Assembly: GCA_035260545.1 (NCBI GenBank)
Contig: DATFUZ010000116.1
Location: 1-14,614 of the forward strand
Direction: 5' to 3'
Origin: DATDDB01 sp035260545
GTDB lineage: Bacteria > Pseudomonadota > Gammaproteobacteria > Burkholderiales > Gallionellaceae
Length of the DNA stretch: 14,614 bases
The notes below the pieces were generated by a model. It worked only from the letters and a program-made list of their open reading frames with translations. It made no database searches and was not told the origin of the DNA. Shown one piece after another: positions 6,615 to 13,236 of the stretch (position 1 is the first letter of the stretch; every line of letters starts with the position of its first letter). Position numbers and translations under genes: made by a program.

Positions 6615-7148
6615 TCAAGCGAGGTGCAGCGCGCAGAGGGCGAGAACGGCGCCCAATCCGGCGCCGGCAAGAACATCGCTGGGATAATGCAGACCCAAGA
6701 TAGGCCTGGACAGCGCCACCATGGCGCTGAAGGGAGCCACGATCCAGACCAGCGCGGGAAAGTAGTAGAGCACGATGATGCTGAAGGACACCGCATGCAT
6801 GGTGTGCCCGGACGGAAAGGAGAACTGGTCCAGGATCTTGCCGGCGCAGGCGATGTCGGGATGGACGCAGAACGGCCGTGGACGCAGGGTCTTTTGCTTG
6901 AGCAGCCTGTAAACGGCGACGCCCACCAGCCCGGTGCCCAGCAAGCGGACCACGGCGGGCAACGCCTCGCTGCGAAAGTGCAGCAGCAGCACGGCCATCA
7001 GCGCATACCAGAACACCCCGTCGCCCAGCCGGCTGGCCACGCGAAACAGGCTGCGCACCGACAGGTTGCGGCTTTGCCGGTTGAACAGGATGCACAGCTC
7101 GACATCCCAGCGGCTAATCTGCTGCAGGGGAGACTTCAGCCTGGACAT
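6615..7148 (-). CDS. PAP2-family membrane phosphatase
   Basis: A 177-residue integral membrane phosphatase of the type 2 phosphatidic acid phosphatase superfamily, which removes phosphate from lipid phosphates or prenyl diphosphates at the periplasmic face. All three catalytic motifs are intact: K84-x6-R91-P92 (KQKTLRPRP), PSGH at 112-115 and S147-R148-x5-H154-x3-D158 (SRPILGLHYPSD). Four to five hydrophobic segments are visible (about 45-57, 63-82, 117-130, 133-146, 157-175). The start is firm: AAAGGAG seven bases upstream of the ATG. The first 35 bases overlap the 3' end of the glycosyltransferase gene, indicating translational coupling. Candidate roles are phosphatidic acid to diacylglycerol, supplying an acceptor for the glycosyltransferase, or undecaprenyl diphosphate recycling (BacA-independent); the context favours the former (inference). 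Confidence 0.93.
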   Translation of the reverse strand: MSRLKSPLQQISRWDVELCILFNRQSRNLSVRSLFRVASRLGDGVFWYALMAVLLLHFRSEALPAVVRLLGTGLVGVAVYRLLKQKTLRPRPFCVHPDIACAGKILDQFSFPSGHTMHAVSFSIIVLYYFPALVWIVAPFSAMVALSRPILGLHYPSDVLAGAGLGAVLALCALHLA

Positions 7149-8340
7149 GTTTTGCTCCTTTCGTCCGCAGGACTTCCCGGAACTGTTGCTCCATGTGCTC
7201 CATGATGCGTTCCCAGGTCAAGTTTTCCACCGACCGGCGGGCCTCTATGCGCAGGCGCGCCGTGCGCGCCGGATCGGCCATCAGCGCCCGCGCCATGTAT
7301 ATGAAGGCCGAGGTGTCATCGTAAGGTGCGAGCAGTCCGTTCATGTCGTGGCGGACATGCTGGTGAGCGGCGGCATAATCGTAGGCGAGCGTCGCGAGCC
7401 CGCTCGCCATCGCTTCCACGGTGACATTGCCGTAGGTTTCGGTGAGGCTGGGGTAAAGAAAGATGTCGGCCGAGGCGTAGTGCGCGGCGAGGTCTTCCCC
7501 CGTGCGCATGCCGGCAAAGATCACGTGCGGATGGTAGCGTCGCTCCAGGTCGGCGCGGGCAGGGCCGTCGCCGACCATAATGAGCCGCGATGCGGGGCTG
7601 ATCGCGCGCATGGCCTCGAAGGCCTCTATCACAACGGGCAGATTCTTCTCCGGCGCCAGCCGGCTGACCAGAAGCGCCACGGGCGTGTGCTCATCCACGC
7701 CCCACGTGGCGCGCAAATTCATGTCGCGCTTTGATGGATGGAACAGCGTCGTATCCACGCCTCGCTCCACAATCAGCACATCCCTGTAGCCGTCGTCCTG
7801 CAGCTCGTTCCGCAGAGTCACCGTCGGCACGATGGTGCAGTCCGTGCGGTTGTGAAAGCGCCGCAGATAGGCCGCCATGGGCCGCTTCAGCAGCCCCAGC
7901 CCGTAGTGGCGGGTATAGCTGTGGAAGTTGGTATGAAAATCGGTGCTGACCGGAATCCCAAGTGCGCGCGCGGCGGACACCGCCGACCAGCCCAGCGGAC
8001 CCTCGGTCGCGACATGCACGATGTCCGGGCGGCGTGCGCGCCAGTCGCGCATCAGCAGACCCTTCGAGGGCTGGCCCAGGCGCAGTCCGGGATAACCCGG
8101 GATGGGCATGCCGCCGGTCAGCGTTTCGCTGTAGCGGATGCCATGCGCGGGCCCGTCCGCTTTGTGCTGCGCGGGGCGCACCAGATGGATGCTGTGGCCG
8201 CGCTCCACCATGCCCTGCGCGAACTGCAGCATGGTTATGGCCACGCCGTTGATCTCGGGCGGATAGGTTTCGGTGACCATCGCGATATGCAGCGGCGCCG
8301 ATGTTTTCGAGTTGCTGGCAGCGGTATTCATGGCGCCCAT
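7114..8340 (-). CDS. GT4-family (GT-B fold) glycosyltransferase
   Basis: A retaining, nucleotide-sugar-dependent glycosyltransferase of 408 residues with two Rossmann-like halves. The N-terminal half has HIAMVTETYPPEINGVAIT (18-36) and VSTDFHTNFHSYTRHY (131-146), blocks found in MgtA-, SqdX- and Agt-like lipid glycosyltransferases. The C-terminal half has VSRLAPEKN (225-233), MVGDGP (255-260) and the GT4 signature E301-x7-E309 (ETYGNVTVEA). No transmembrane segment, so it is a peripheral cytoplasmic enzyme. The PAP2 phosphatase overlaps its 3' end. The start is unsure: ATG 8340 and in-frame ATG 8331 both lack a good ribosome-binding site, and homologues could begin as late as the Met at residue 21. 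The upstream spacer has four phased PhoB-like heptamers, suggesting use in phosphate-sparing glycolipid synthesis (inference). The sugar donor and the acceptor are not determinable. Confidence 0.9.
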   Translation of the reverse strand: MGAMNTAASNSKTSAPLHIAMVTETYPPEINGVAITMLQFAQGMVERGHSIHLVRPAQHKADGPAHGIRYSETLTGGMPIPGYPGLRLGQPSKGLLMRDWRARRPDIVHVATEGPLGWSAVSAARALGIPVSTDFHTNFHSYTRHYGLGLLKRPMAAYLRRFHNRTDCTIVPTVTLRNELQDDGYRDVLIVERGVDTTLFHPSKRDMNLRATWGVDEHTPVALLVSRLAPEKNLPVVIEAFEAMRAISPASRLIMVGDGPARADLERRYHPHVIFAGMRTGEDLAAHYASADIFLYPSLTETYGNVTVEAMASGLATLAYDYAAAHQHVRHDMNGLLAPYDDTSAFIYMARALMADPARTARLRIEARRSVENLTWERIMEHMEQQFREVLRTKGAKHVQAEVSPAAD

Positions 8341-8354
8341 CTTGGCGCGCCGAT

Positions 8355-8394
8355 ATGACAGTTTGATGAAGCCTTCGTGAAGGATGGATGAACG
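8355..8394 (-). promoter_or_regulatory. Four 11-bp-phased PhoB-like heptamers upstream of the glycosyltransferase
   Basis: On the minus strand, in order of transcription: CGTTCAT (8394-8388), CCTTCAC (8383-8377), GCTTCAT (8372-8366) and CTGTCAT (8361-8355), each start exactly 11 bp after the last. The final copy is the exact PhoB half-site, and the last pair with its spacer matches the 18-bp E. coli pho-box consensus at 13 positions. The TCA core is invariant in all four. No convincing -10 follows; the position 10 bp downstream reads CAAGAT and overlaps ATG 8340, so the start of transcription and of translation are both open. A GGCCCGA/TCGGGCC hairpin at 8394-8417, without a T-tract, may end the EAL-GGDEF transcript. 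Confidence 0.5.
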
Positions 8395-8424
8395 GCCCGA
8401 TCCCCGTGGTTCGGGCCCGGCGGC

Positions 8425-10248
8425 CTACAGGCGCTCCATGGGCAGTCCGGCTTCCGCGAGGAATAGGCTGTTGCCTGGTATGCGCTTGGCGATCCTGCGC
8501 GCCGCGCGCGCGGCGTCGGCCACCTGGACCGGCGACGCGTACAGCCCAGGCTCGATGTGGCAGGCGCCGATAGACAGATTGGGCAGAGGGGAGAATATCG
8601 GGCGCATCGCGCCCGCCTCATCACCGTCGTCTTGATGCAACTCGTCGGCCAGCGCCACCGAGGCATGGGCAAATTCGTCAAGCGCGGCGCGGCAGCGCCG
8701 TTCCCAGTCCGCGCTCTGCATCAAGAGGATGAAATCGTCACCGCCAAGGTGCCCGGCGAAATCGAGCGCTGTGTCGCATGCGCCGGACAAAATCCGGCTG
8801 GTCAGCCGCAGCATTTCATCGCCGCGGAAATAGCCGTAGGCGTCGTTGTAGGGCTTGAAGTTGTTGAGGTCACAGTAGCACACGTGAAAGCGCGCATTGC
8901 GGTCCAGCAGTTCGCCGATGCGTTCGCTCACAGGCACATTTCCGGGCAGCAGGGTCAGCGGGTTCGCATGGCGCGCCGCCTCGAGCTGCATGTGAGTGAT
9001 CGCCCGCAGCAGTTCAAACCAGCTCCCTATGCCCAGATAGTAACCCTTGTCGGTGATCACGAAGTCGTCCGAAAACCGCTGCCCATGGCCGTTGCCCAGG
9101 GACAGGGCAACGTCCGGGAGCGGTGTGCCATGTTCGACCAGTGGCAGCGTCTCGGGGACGGAAAGCGAACAGGGTTTTGCGCCCAGCAACTCCCGCTGAA
9201 AAGGCTGGGCAAAGCGCTCCATGAAGGCGTGGCGGCTGATCAGGCCCAGCGGCCGTCCGTGCCTGACGATGGCAATGCTGTTGAGCGCAGGTTCTGCGCT
9301 GAAGCGCAGGTAGATATCGTTGTTTGAAGTTTCCGGGGATGCTGGTTCCACATGCATCAGCAGCGTGTGCGCTGTCAGGCGGCGCGCATGCTGGGGCACG
9401 GCGTGAGGTGTCCTGGGCGTCGCCGGCAGCGCTTTGGCATCCGGCGCGAGGACGGGCGCGGGCGCGGGGCGGCCGATTAGATAGCCCTGCCCCAGCGCAA
9501 TCCCCAGGCTTTTTACGGTCAGGAACTCGGCCTCGGTTTCTATGCCTTCGGCAATGATCTGGCAGCCGCTGCCATCGGCAATCTGCTGAAACGACTTCAA
9601 AAACTGCCTCTTGAGCGGGTCGCTTTCCACGCCCCGCACGAAATGCTTGTCGATCTTGACGAATTCGGGATGCAGTTCGGACCACAGACGCAGGCTGGCA
9701 AACCCCTCGCCCAGATCGTCCAGCGCGATCTTGAAGCCCATGCGGCGGTAGTGCAGCAGCGCTTCGCGCATTGCATCCATGTCGTGACAGATTTCATGCT
9801 CCGTGATCTCGATCGTGACGCGATCCGGCGTGATCCCGAGCCGTTCCATGTACCGCAGTGTCTGGCCATCCCTGAAACCGGGATGGACGAGCACGCCGGG
9901 GCTTACGTTGAGAAACAGGCGCCCGGGGAGCTTCAGGTCGGCAAACGCTTCCAGCACCACCTGGCGGCACAGCATTTCGACCTCCAGGCTCAGGCCGCAC
10001 TGGCGCGCGGTGCAAAACAACTCCGTCGGCGCGCGCAGCGGGCTGCCTTCGGGGCCGCGTATCAATCCCTCGAATCCGATGAACGTCTCCGCATTCATGT
10101 CGAGTATGGGTTGGAAGATCGCGCGCAGCGCGCGGCGTTTCAGAATGGACAGCAGTTCGCGCTTTGCGCCCTCCGGCGCCACTGGGGGCGGCAAGCAGGG
10201 GTGGGCGTCGAACTGAGTGGCGTACCTCGTAGCGGTTGCGATAGGCAT
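8425..10248 (-). CDS. EAL / CBS-like / degenerate GGDEF cyclic-di-GMP protein
   Basis: A 607-residue soluble cytoplasmic protein of cyclic-di-GMP turnover. ATG 10248 is chosen for its AAGGA 8 bases upstream; the frame continues to 10311 without one. EAL domain (about 30-260) looks active as a phosphodiesterase: E60-x-L-x-R64 in FEGLIRG, Asn114 (LNVSP), Glu150 (IEITE), Asp177-Asp178 (ALDDLGEG), Lys198 and Asp200 (KID), Glu234 and Glu237 (AEGIE) and Gln254 (GQGYL). Residues 305-420 form a CBS-like sensory module shared with the adjacent kinase. The GGDEF domain (about 430-600) begins NPLTLLPGN, has CDLNNFKPYNDAYGYFRGD, but its active site reads GGDDF (502-506), and the inhibitory RxxD site reads TALD (493-496). 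Most likely a ligand-regulated phosphodiesterase; a cyclase activity is doubtful. EAL-CBS-GGDEF architecture is a known arrangement. Confidence 0.93.
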   Translation of the reverse strand: MPIATATRYATQFDAHPCLPPPVAPEGAKRELLSILKRRALRAIFQPILDMNAETFIGFEGLIRGPEGSPLRAPTELFCTARQCGLSLEVEMLCRQVVLEAFADLKLPGRLFLNVSPGVLVHPGFRDGQTLRYMERLGITPDRVTIEITEHEICHDMDAMREALLHYRRMGFKIALDDLGEGFASLRLWSELHPEFVKIDKHFVRGVESDPLKRQFLKSFQQIADGSGCQIIAEGIETEAEFLTVKSLGIALGQGYLIGRPAPAPVLAPDAKALPATPRTPHAVPQHARRLTAHTLLMHVEPASPETSNNDIYLRFSAEPALNSIAIVRHGRPLGLISRHAFMERFAQPFQRELLGAKPCSLSVPETLPLVEHGTPLPDVALSLGNGHGQRFSDDFVITDKGYYLGIGSWFELLRAITHMQLEAARHANPLTLLPGNVPVSERIGELLDRNARFHVCYCDLNNFKPYNDAYGYFRGDEMLRLTSRILSGACDTALDFAGHLGGDDFILLMQSADWERRCRAALDEFAHASVALADELHQDDGDEAGAMRPIFSPLPNLSIGACHIEPGLYASPVQVADAARAARRIAKRIPGNSLFLAEAGLPMERL

Positions 10249-10326
10249 GCATGTGTTCCTTGCGGTGTCGGGCTGCAAGGATAGGGCGCGTATGTTGCTG
10301 TAGTGTGACAAGCCCCGTCCCGGGCG

Positions 10327-10360
10327 GCTTCACATTACTGTCATATTGAAAATCTAAAAT
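10327..10360 (+). promoter_or_regulatory. PhoB-like box with -10 upstream of the histidine kinase
   Basis: GCTTCAC (10327-10333), ATTA, then the exact half-site CTGTCAT (10338-10344) are in 11-bp phase; TAAAAT (10355-10360, five of six to the -10 consensus) lies exactly 10 bp after the second heptamer, as in PhoB-activated promoters. Predicted start near 10367, leader about 42 nt. An alternative sigma70 reading is TTGAAA (10346-10351) with AAGAAT (10371-10376) at a 19-bp spacing. The AT-rich core 10335-10380 probably also serves the divergent EAL-GGDEF gene, whose promoter I could not place. Confidence 0.45.
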
Positions 10361-10408
10361 GCCAATCTTCAAGAATAAAGTCAGACGAAATTGTTAGGAG
10401 AAGGGTTC

Positions 10409-11752
10409 ATGCATCCACAAGACCACGGCGTGCAGGACGTGCGCGCGCTCGCCATCCCCCTCAAGGCCATCACCCCTGGCACGTCGCTCGAGGGTGTGGC
10501 CGAGCTGTTCCTGGACCCGGAATACGCGGAGGTGCTTTCGCTGCCGGTGGTGGACGACGGCGAGCCCGTCGGGGTGATCAGCCGCTACGCGTTCATGGAT
10601 ATCTATCTCAAGCCCTATGGCCGCGAACTGCACGGCAAGCGGCCCATCAGGAATTTCATGAGCGGCGACCCCTTGCTGGTGGGGCACGACTGGCCGCTGG
10701 AAGAAGCGGCGCTCCATGTCGCGCAGAACATGCGCTTCCCGCTGATGGAGGATTTCATCATCACCGAGCAGGGGCGCTATATCGGAATCGGCTTCGTCGT
10801 GGATTTGCTGAAGGCAATGGAAGGGCAGATGCGCGACCGCTCCGAGGAGTTGAAGGATGCCTATTCTCGCCTGCAGTCCTCGCAGCTCGCGCTCGTGCAG
10901 TCGGAGAAGATGGCATCGCTCGGCCAGATGGTGGCGGGCATTGCCCACGAGATCAACACGCCGCTCGGGTATGTGCGTAACAATGTGGCGGTGGGGCAGG
11001 AACTCTTCGCCCAGGTCAAGACCCTGAACGAGCGGTATGAGGCTCTGGTCGACAGCCTGCTGAATGAGCATGCGACCGAGGATGAGGTCGCGGGGCACAT
11101 CGCGCGCGTCAACGAACTGCGCAGCGCCGCCAATGCGAACGAGATGCTGGACGCCATGCACGGCCTGATGGAGGACTCGATCTACGGCATCGGCCAGATC
11201 TCCGACCTCGTGCTCAACCTGAAGGACTTCTCGCGCATGGACGCAGCGGCCCTGGAGGCAATGAGCGTGAACCGTTGCATCGAGAGCGCCCTGCGCATCG
11301 GCCGCAACGTGCTCAAGGACAAGGTGGAAGTGGTCGCGGAGCTGAGCGACGTCCCGGAAATCGAATGCGCGCCCTCGCAGCTCAACCAGGTCTTCCTCAA
11401 CCTGTTTACCAATGCGGCGCAGGCGATGGACGGAAATGGCACCCTGCATATCCGCACCTGGCACGAGGACGGAAACATCAACGTCAGCGTGCAGGACAGC
11501 GGCAAGGGCATTTCCCCGGAAAACCTGGCGCGCATATTCGACCCGTTCTTTACCACCAAGCCGGTCGGTCAGGGCACTGGCCTGGGGCTGGCCATTACGC
11601 ACCAGATCATCCAGCGCCACGGCGGCGAGATCAAGGCCGAATCCACGGTCGGCGCGGGAACCCGTTTTCACATCCGGCTGCCCGCCGCGGGGTCGGAGGC
11701 GCGCGGCAATTCGCCCGTCAGCGTGGCGCAGGCCTTGCTGTCGGCGGCTTGA
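10409..11752 (+). CDS. Soluble sensor histidine kinase with N-terminal CBS-like module
   Basis: A 447-residue cytoplasmic histidine kinase with no membrane segment, so it reads an internal signal. ATG 10409 follows AGGAG at 8 bases. Residues 24-137 are a CBS-like module (VVDDGEPVGVISRYAFMDIYLKP; EDFIITEQGRYIGIG) homologous to the one in the divergent EAL-GGDEF protein. A coiled linker (140-165) leads to the dimerisation/phosphoacceptor domain with His180 in AGIAHEINTPLGYV. An insert of about 75 residues rich in charged helix separates this from MEDSIYGIGQISDLVLNLKDFSR. The ATPase domain has the N box with Asn335 (NLFTNAAQAM), D363-SGKG, FDPFFTTK and the G2 box GTGLGLAI (389-396). The response regulator gene follows 37 bases later. 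Candidate PhoB-like promoter upstream. Activity is expected intact; the signal is unknown. Confidence 0.94.
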   Translation: MHPQDHGVQDVRALAIPLKAITPGTSLEGVAELFLDPEYAEVLSLPVVDDGEPVGVISRYAFMDIYLKPYGRELHGKRPIRNFMSGDPLLVGHDWPLEEAALHVAQNMRFPLMEDFIITEQGRYIGIGFVVDLLKAMEGQMRDRSEELKDAYSRLQSSQLALVQSEKMASLGQMVAGIAHEINTPLGYVRNNVAVGQELFAQVKTLNERYEALVDSLLNEHATEDEVAGHIARVNELRSAANANEMLDAMHGLMEDSIYGIGQISDLVLNLKDFSRMDAAALEAMSVNRCIESALRIGRNVLKDKVEVVAELSDVPEIECAPSQLNQVFLNLFTNAAQAMDGNGTLHIRTWHEDGNINVSVQDSGKGISPENLARIFDPFFTTKPVGQGTGLGLAITHQIIQRHGGEIKAESTVGAGTRFHIRLPAAGSEARGNSPVSVAQALLSAA

Positions 11753-11789
11753 TGTTCCGTAACCCATGATGCATAACCAGGAGAATGTC

Positions 11790-12710
11790 ATGACCAAACC
11801 CACTCTGCTGCTGATCGATGATGAGGAGCGCATCCTGCGTTCCCTGCGCATGCTGTTCTTTACGGGTTACACCGTCCACACCACCACAGACCCGCAGGAG
11901 GCCCTGCACATCCTGCGCGAGCACCAGGTGCACGTGATCGTAAGTGACCAGCGCATGCCGGAGATGCAGGGTTCGGAGCTGCTGCGCCGCGCGCGCGAGA
12001 CTTCGCCTGCCACCATGCGCATCCTGCTGACCGGATACTCCGACATCGAGGCCTCGATCGCCAGCGTGAACGAGGGCGAAGTCTTCCGTTACCTGATGAA
12101 GCCGTGGGCGGCAGAGGAAGTGAAGCAAGTGGTGGCCGAGGCTGCCGCCATTGCGGAAGCCAGCTTCGCGGTGAGGGAAACACATGGCGCGGCATCGCCT
12201 GCGCAGGCGGTTGCCGGCGAAAAGATGCGTGTGCTGATCATGGACGACGACGAAGAAACGGCGGCAGCGGTGCGCGAAGTGCTGCCGGAGTGCTGTGAGC
12301 TCGTGTGGGCCTCGGACCCGCAGCATGCGATGGAAGAGCTGGCGAAGCAGGATATTTCCGTCGTGGTTTCCGACCTGACCCTGGGGGGTGCAAATGTCAG
12401 CTACATCCTCAAGACCATCAAGCAGATCACGCCGCAGACGCAATGCGTGGTGGTGACCACGTTTGCCGATACCGGGCGCCTCGTCGAGTTGATCAACCAG
12501 GCGCAGATCTCCCGTTACCTGCCGAAGCCGTTGAACAAGAGCATGCTGGCGCGCAACCTGGAATATCTGCTGGAGCGGTTTCACATGCTGCGCGGCCTGC
12601 CCGCCTTGCAGAAACGCCAGTCCGTGGCTCCGATCGAGGATCCCAAGGAAAAGCAATTGTCTGGAAATTTCGCCTCCATGCTCGCCCGGCTGCGCAAGGT
12701 GAGCGCCTAA
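11790..12710 (+). CDS. Double-receiver response regulator without output domain
   Basis: A 306-residue protein with two receiver domains and no DNA-binding, HD-GYP or GGDEF output. ATG 11790 has AGGAG at six bases; ATGs at 11766 and 11769 lack a site. REC1 (residues 5-120): acidic pair Asp10-Asp11, phosphoacceptor Asp53 in VSDQRMP, Thr81, Lys104 in MKPW; this resembles the RpfG/HupR-type receiver. REC2 (147-265): Asp152-154, phosphoacceptor Asp195 in VVSDLTLGG, Thr223 or Thr224, Lys246 in LPKP. All catalytic residues of both domains are present. The two are joined by an Ala-rich linker (121-145). The C-terminal 40 residues are polar, with LSGNFASMLARLRKVSA as the end. Co-transcribed with the kinase; output must be through protein contacts, possibly with the EAL-GGDEF protein next door (inference). 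Confidence 0.93.
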   Translation: MTKPTLLLIDDEERILRSLRMLFFTGYTVHTTTDPQEALHILREHQVHVIVSDQRMPEMQGSELLRRARETSPATMRILLTGYSDIEASIASVNEGEVFRYLMKPWAAEEVKQVVAEAAAIAEASFAVRETHGAASPAQAVAGEKMRVLIMDDDEETAAAVREVLPECCELVWASDPQHAMEELAKQDISVVVSDLTLGGANVSYILKTIKQITPQTQCVVVTTFADTGRLVELINQAQISRYLPKPLNKSMLARNLEYLLERFHMLRGLPALQKRQSVAPIEDPKEKQLSGNFASMLARLRKVSA

Positions 12711-12742
12711 CATACTGCTTTTAAAATAAGTTTCCGCGATTT

Positions 12743-12813
12743 CCGCGCCGGCGTGAGCCGGCGCGGCGGCCGGCGGCCTGACGGAAGGCGTGTTTGCGCG
12801 CCGCATCAGGCCG
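12743..12813 (+). terminator. Tandem hairpins downstream of the response regulator
   Basis: The first is a perfect 10-bp stem CCGCGCCGGC (12743-12752) with 12757-12766 around a GTGA loop. The second pairs CGGCCTGA (12774-12781) with TCAGGCCG (12806-12813), extended inward by CGG/CCG across a CA bulge, and is followed by TTTC. Only the second has any T-tail. Together they probably end the kinase-regulator transcript before the tRNA promoter; the 12711-12740 stretch before them is AT-rich with no gene. Confidence 0.5.
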
Positions 12814-12894
12814 TTTCGGGTTGGGCCAGGGACGCCTTGACCCTTGCCATGGCGGGCCGGAGACCGCGTGTTGCACGATTTGTTCCCGAACCCT

Positions 12895-12923
12895 TTGACA
12901 AGGGGTCTATTTATCTGGATAAT
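12895..12923 (+). promoter_or_regulatory. Strong stable-RNA promoter for the tRNA-tuf operon
   Basis: Perfect TTGACA (12895-12900), exactly 17 bp, then GATAAT (12918-12923, five of six). The bases after the -10 read CGCGGG (12924-12929), a GC-rich discriminator typical of rRNA and tRNA promoters under negative stringent control by ppGpp and DksA. Initiation is expected near 12930, only about 8 bases before the mature tRNA-Tyr 5' end. Confidence 0.85.
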
Positions 12924-12937
12924 CGCGGGTTCTTTAC

Positions 12938-13023
12938 GGAGGGGTGGCCGAGTGGTTAAAGGCAGCAGACTGTAAATCTGCCCTCTTACGAGTACGATGG
13001 TTCGAATCCGTCCCCCTCCACCA
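12938..13023 (+). tRNA. tRNA-Tyr (GTA), CCA encoded
   Basis: An 86-nt class II tRNA. The acceptor GGAGGGG (12938-12944) pairs with CCCCTCC (13013-13019), followed by discriminator A and encoded CCA (13021-13023). The anticodon stem GCAGA/TCTGC holds the loop CTGTAAA with anticodon GTA at 12972-12974. The long variable arm and a TTCGAAT T-loop fit tRNA-Tyr. First gene of the operon. Confidence 0.97.
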
Positions 13024-13034
13024 GAATTCTGGTG
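13019..13034. repeat. 16-bp perfect palindrome over the tRNA-Tyr 3' end
   Basis: CACCAGAATTCTGGTG is its own reverse complement and covers the last acceptor base, the discriminator, the CCA and 11 bases of trailer. In RNA it could fold back so that the trailer pairs with the CCA end, which may affect 3' processing. The rest of the 13024-13107 spacer contains a run of five T residues near 13060 and no other structure that I can support. Confidence 0.7.
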
Positions 13035-13107
13035 TGAAAACGTTGCAGTAGAGTAGTTTTTGCTGGGCAGGTGTTTGGGTTAAAGGCTGCCGTGAATGGC
13101 AAGTTGC

Positions 13108-13181
13108 GCGGGTGTAGCTCAATGGTAGAGCAGAAGCCTTCCAAGCTTACGACGAGGGTTCGATTCCCTTCACCCGCTCCA
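13108..13181 (+). tRNA. tRNA-Gly (TCC), CCA encoded
   Basis: 74 nt. Acceptor GCGGGTG (13108-13114) pairs with CACCCGC (13171-13177), then T73 and encoded CCA (13179-13181). D arm GCTC/GAGC. Anticodon loop CTTCCAA with anticodon TCC at 13140-13142, reading GGA and GGG. The anticodon stem GAAGC/GCTTA has a G-A mismatch at its outer pair. T-loop TTCGATT is normal. Corresponds in position to glyT of the E. coli thrU-tyrU-glyT-thrT-tufB operon. Confidence 0.96.
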
Positions 13182-13236
13182 GAGCAGTTTGTGCCGGTTT
13201 GAACGCAGCAAGCAGGGCAATGCGCGCGGCCGATGG

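Noticed and set aside
10394..11851. 485-codon open frame antisense to the histidine kinase
   Set aside because: Low-complexity His/Arg/Val/Gln-rich translation with no motif, entirely over a confidently identified kinase gene.
11718..12806. 362-codon minus-strand frame over the response regulator
   Set aside because: Antisense shadow of a clear double-receiver protein; composition not protein-like.
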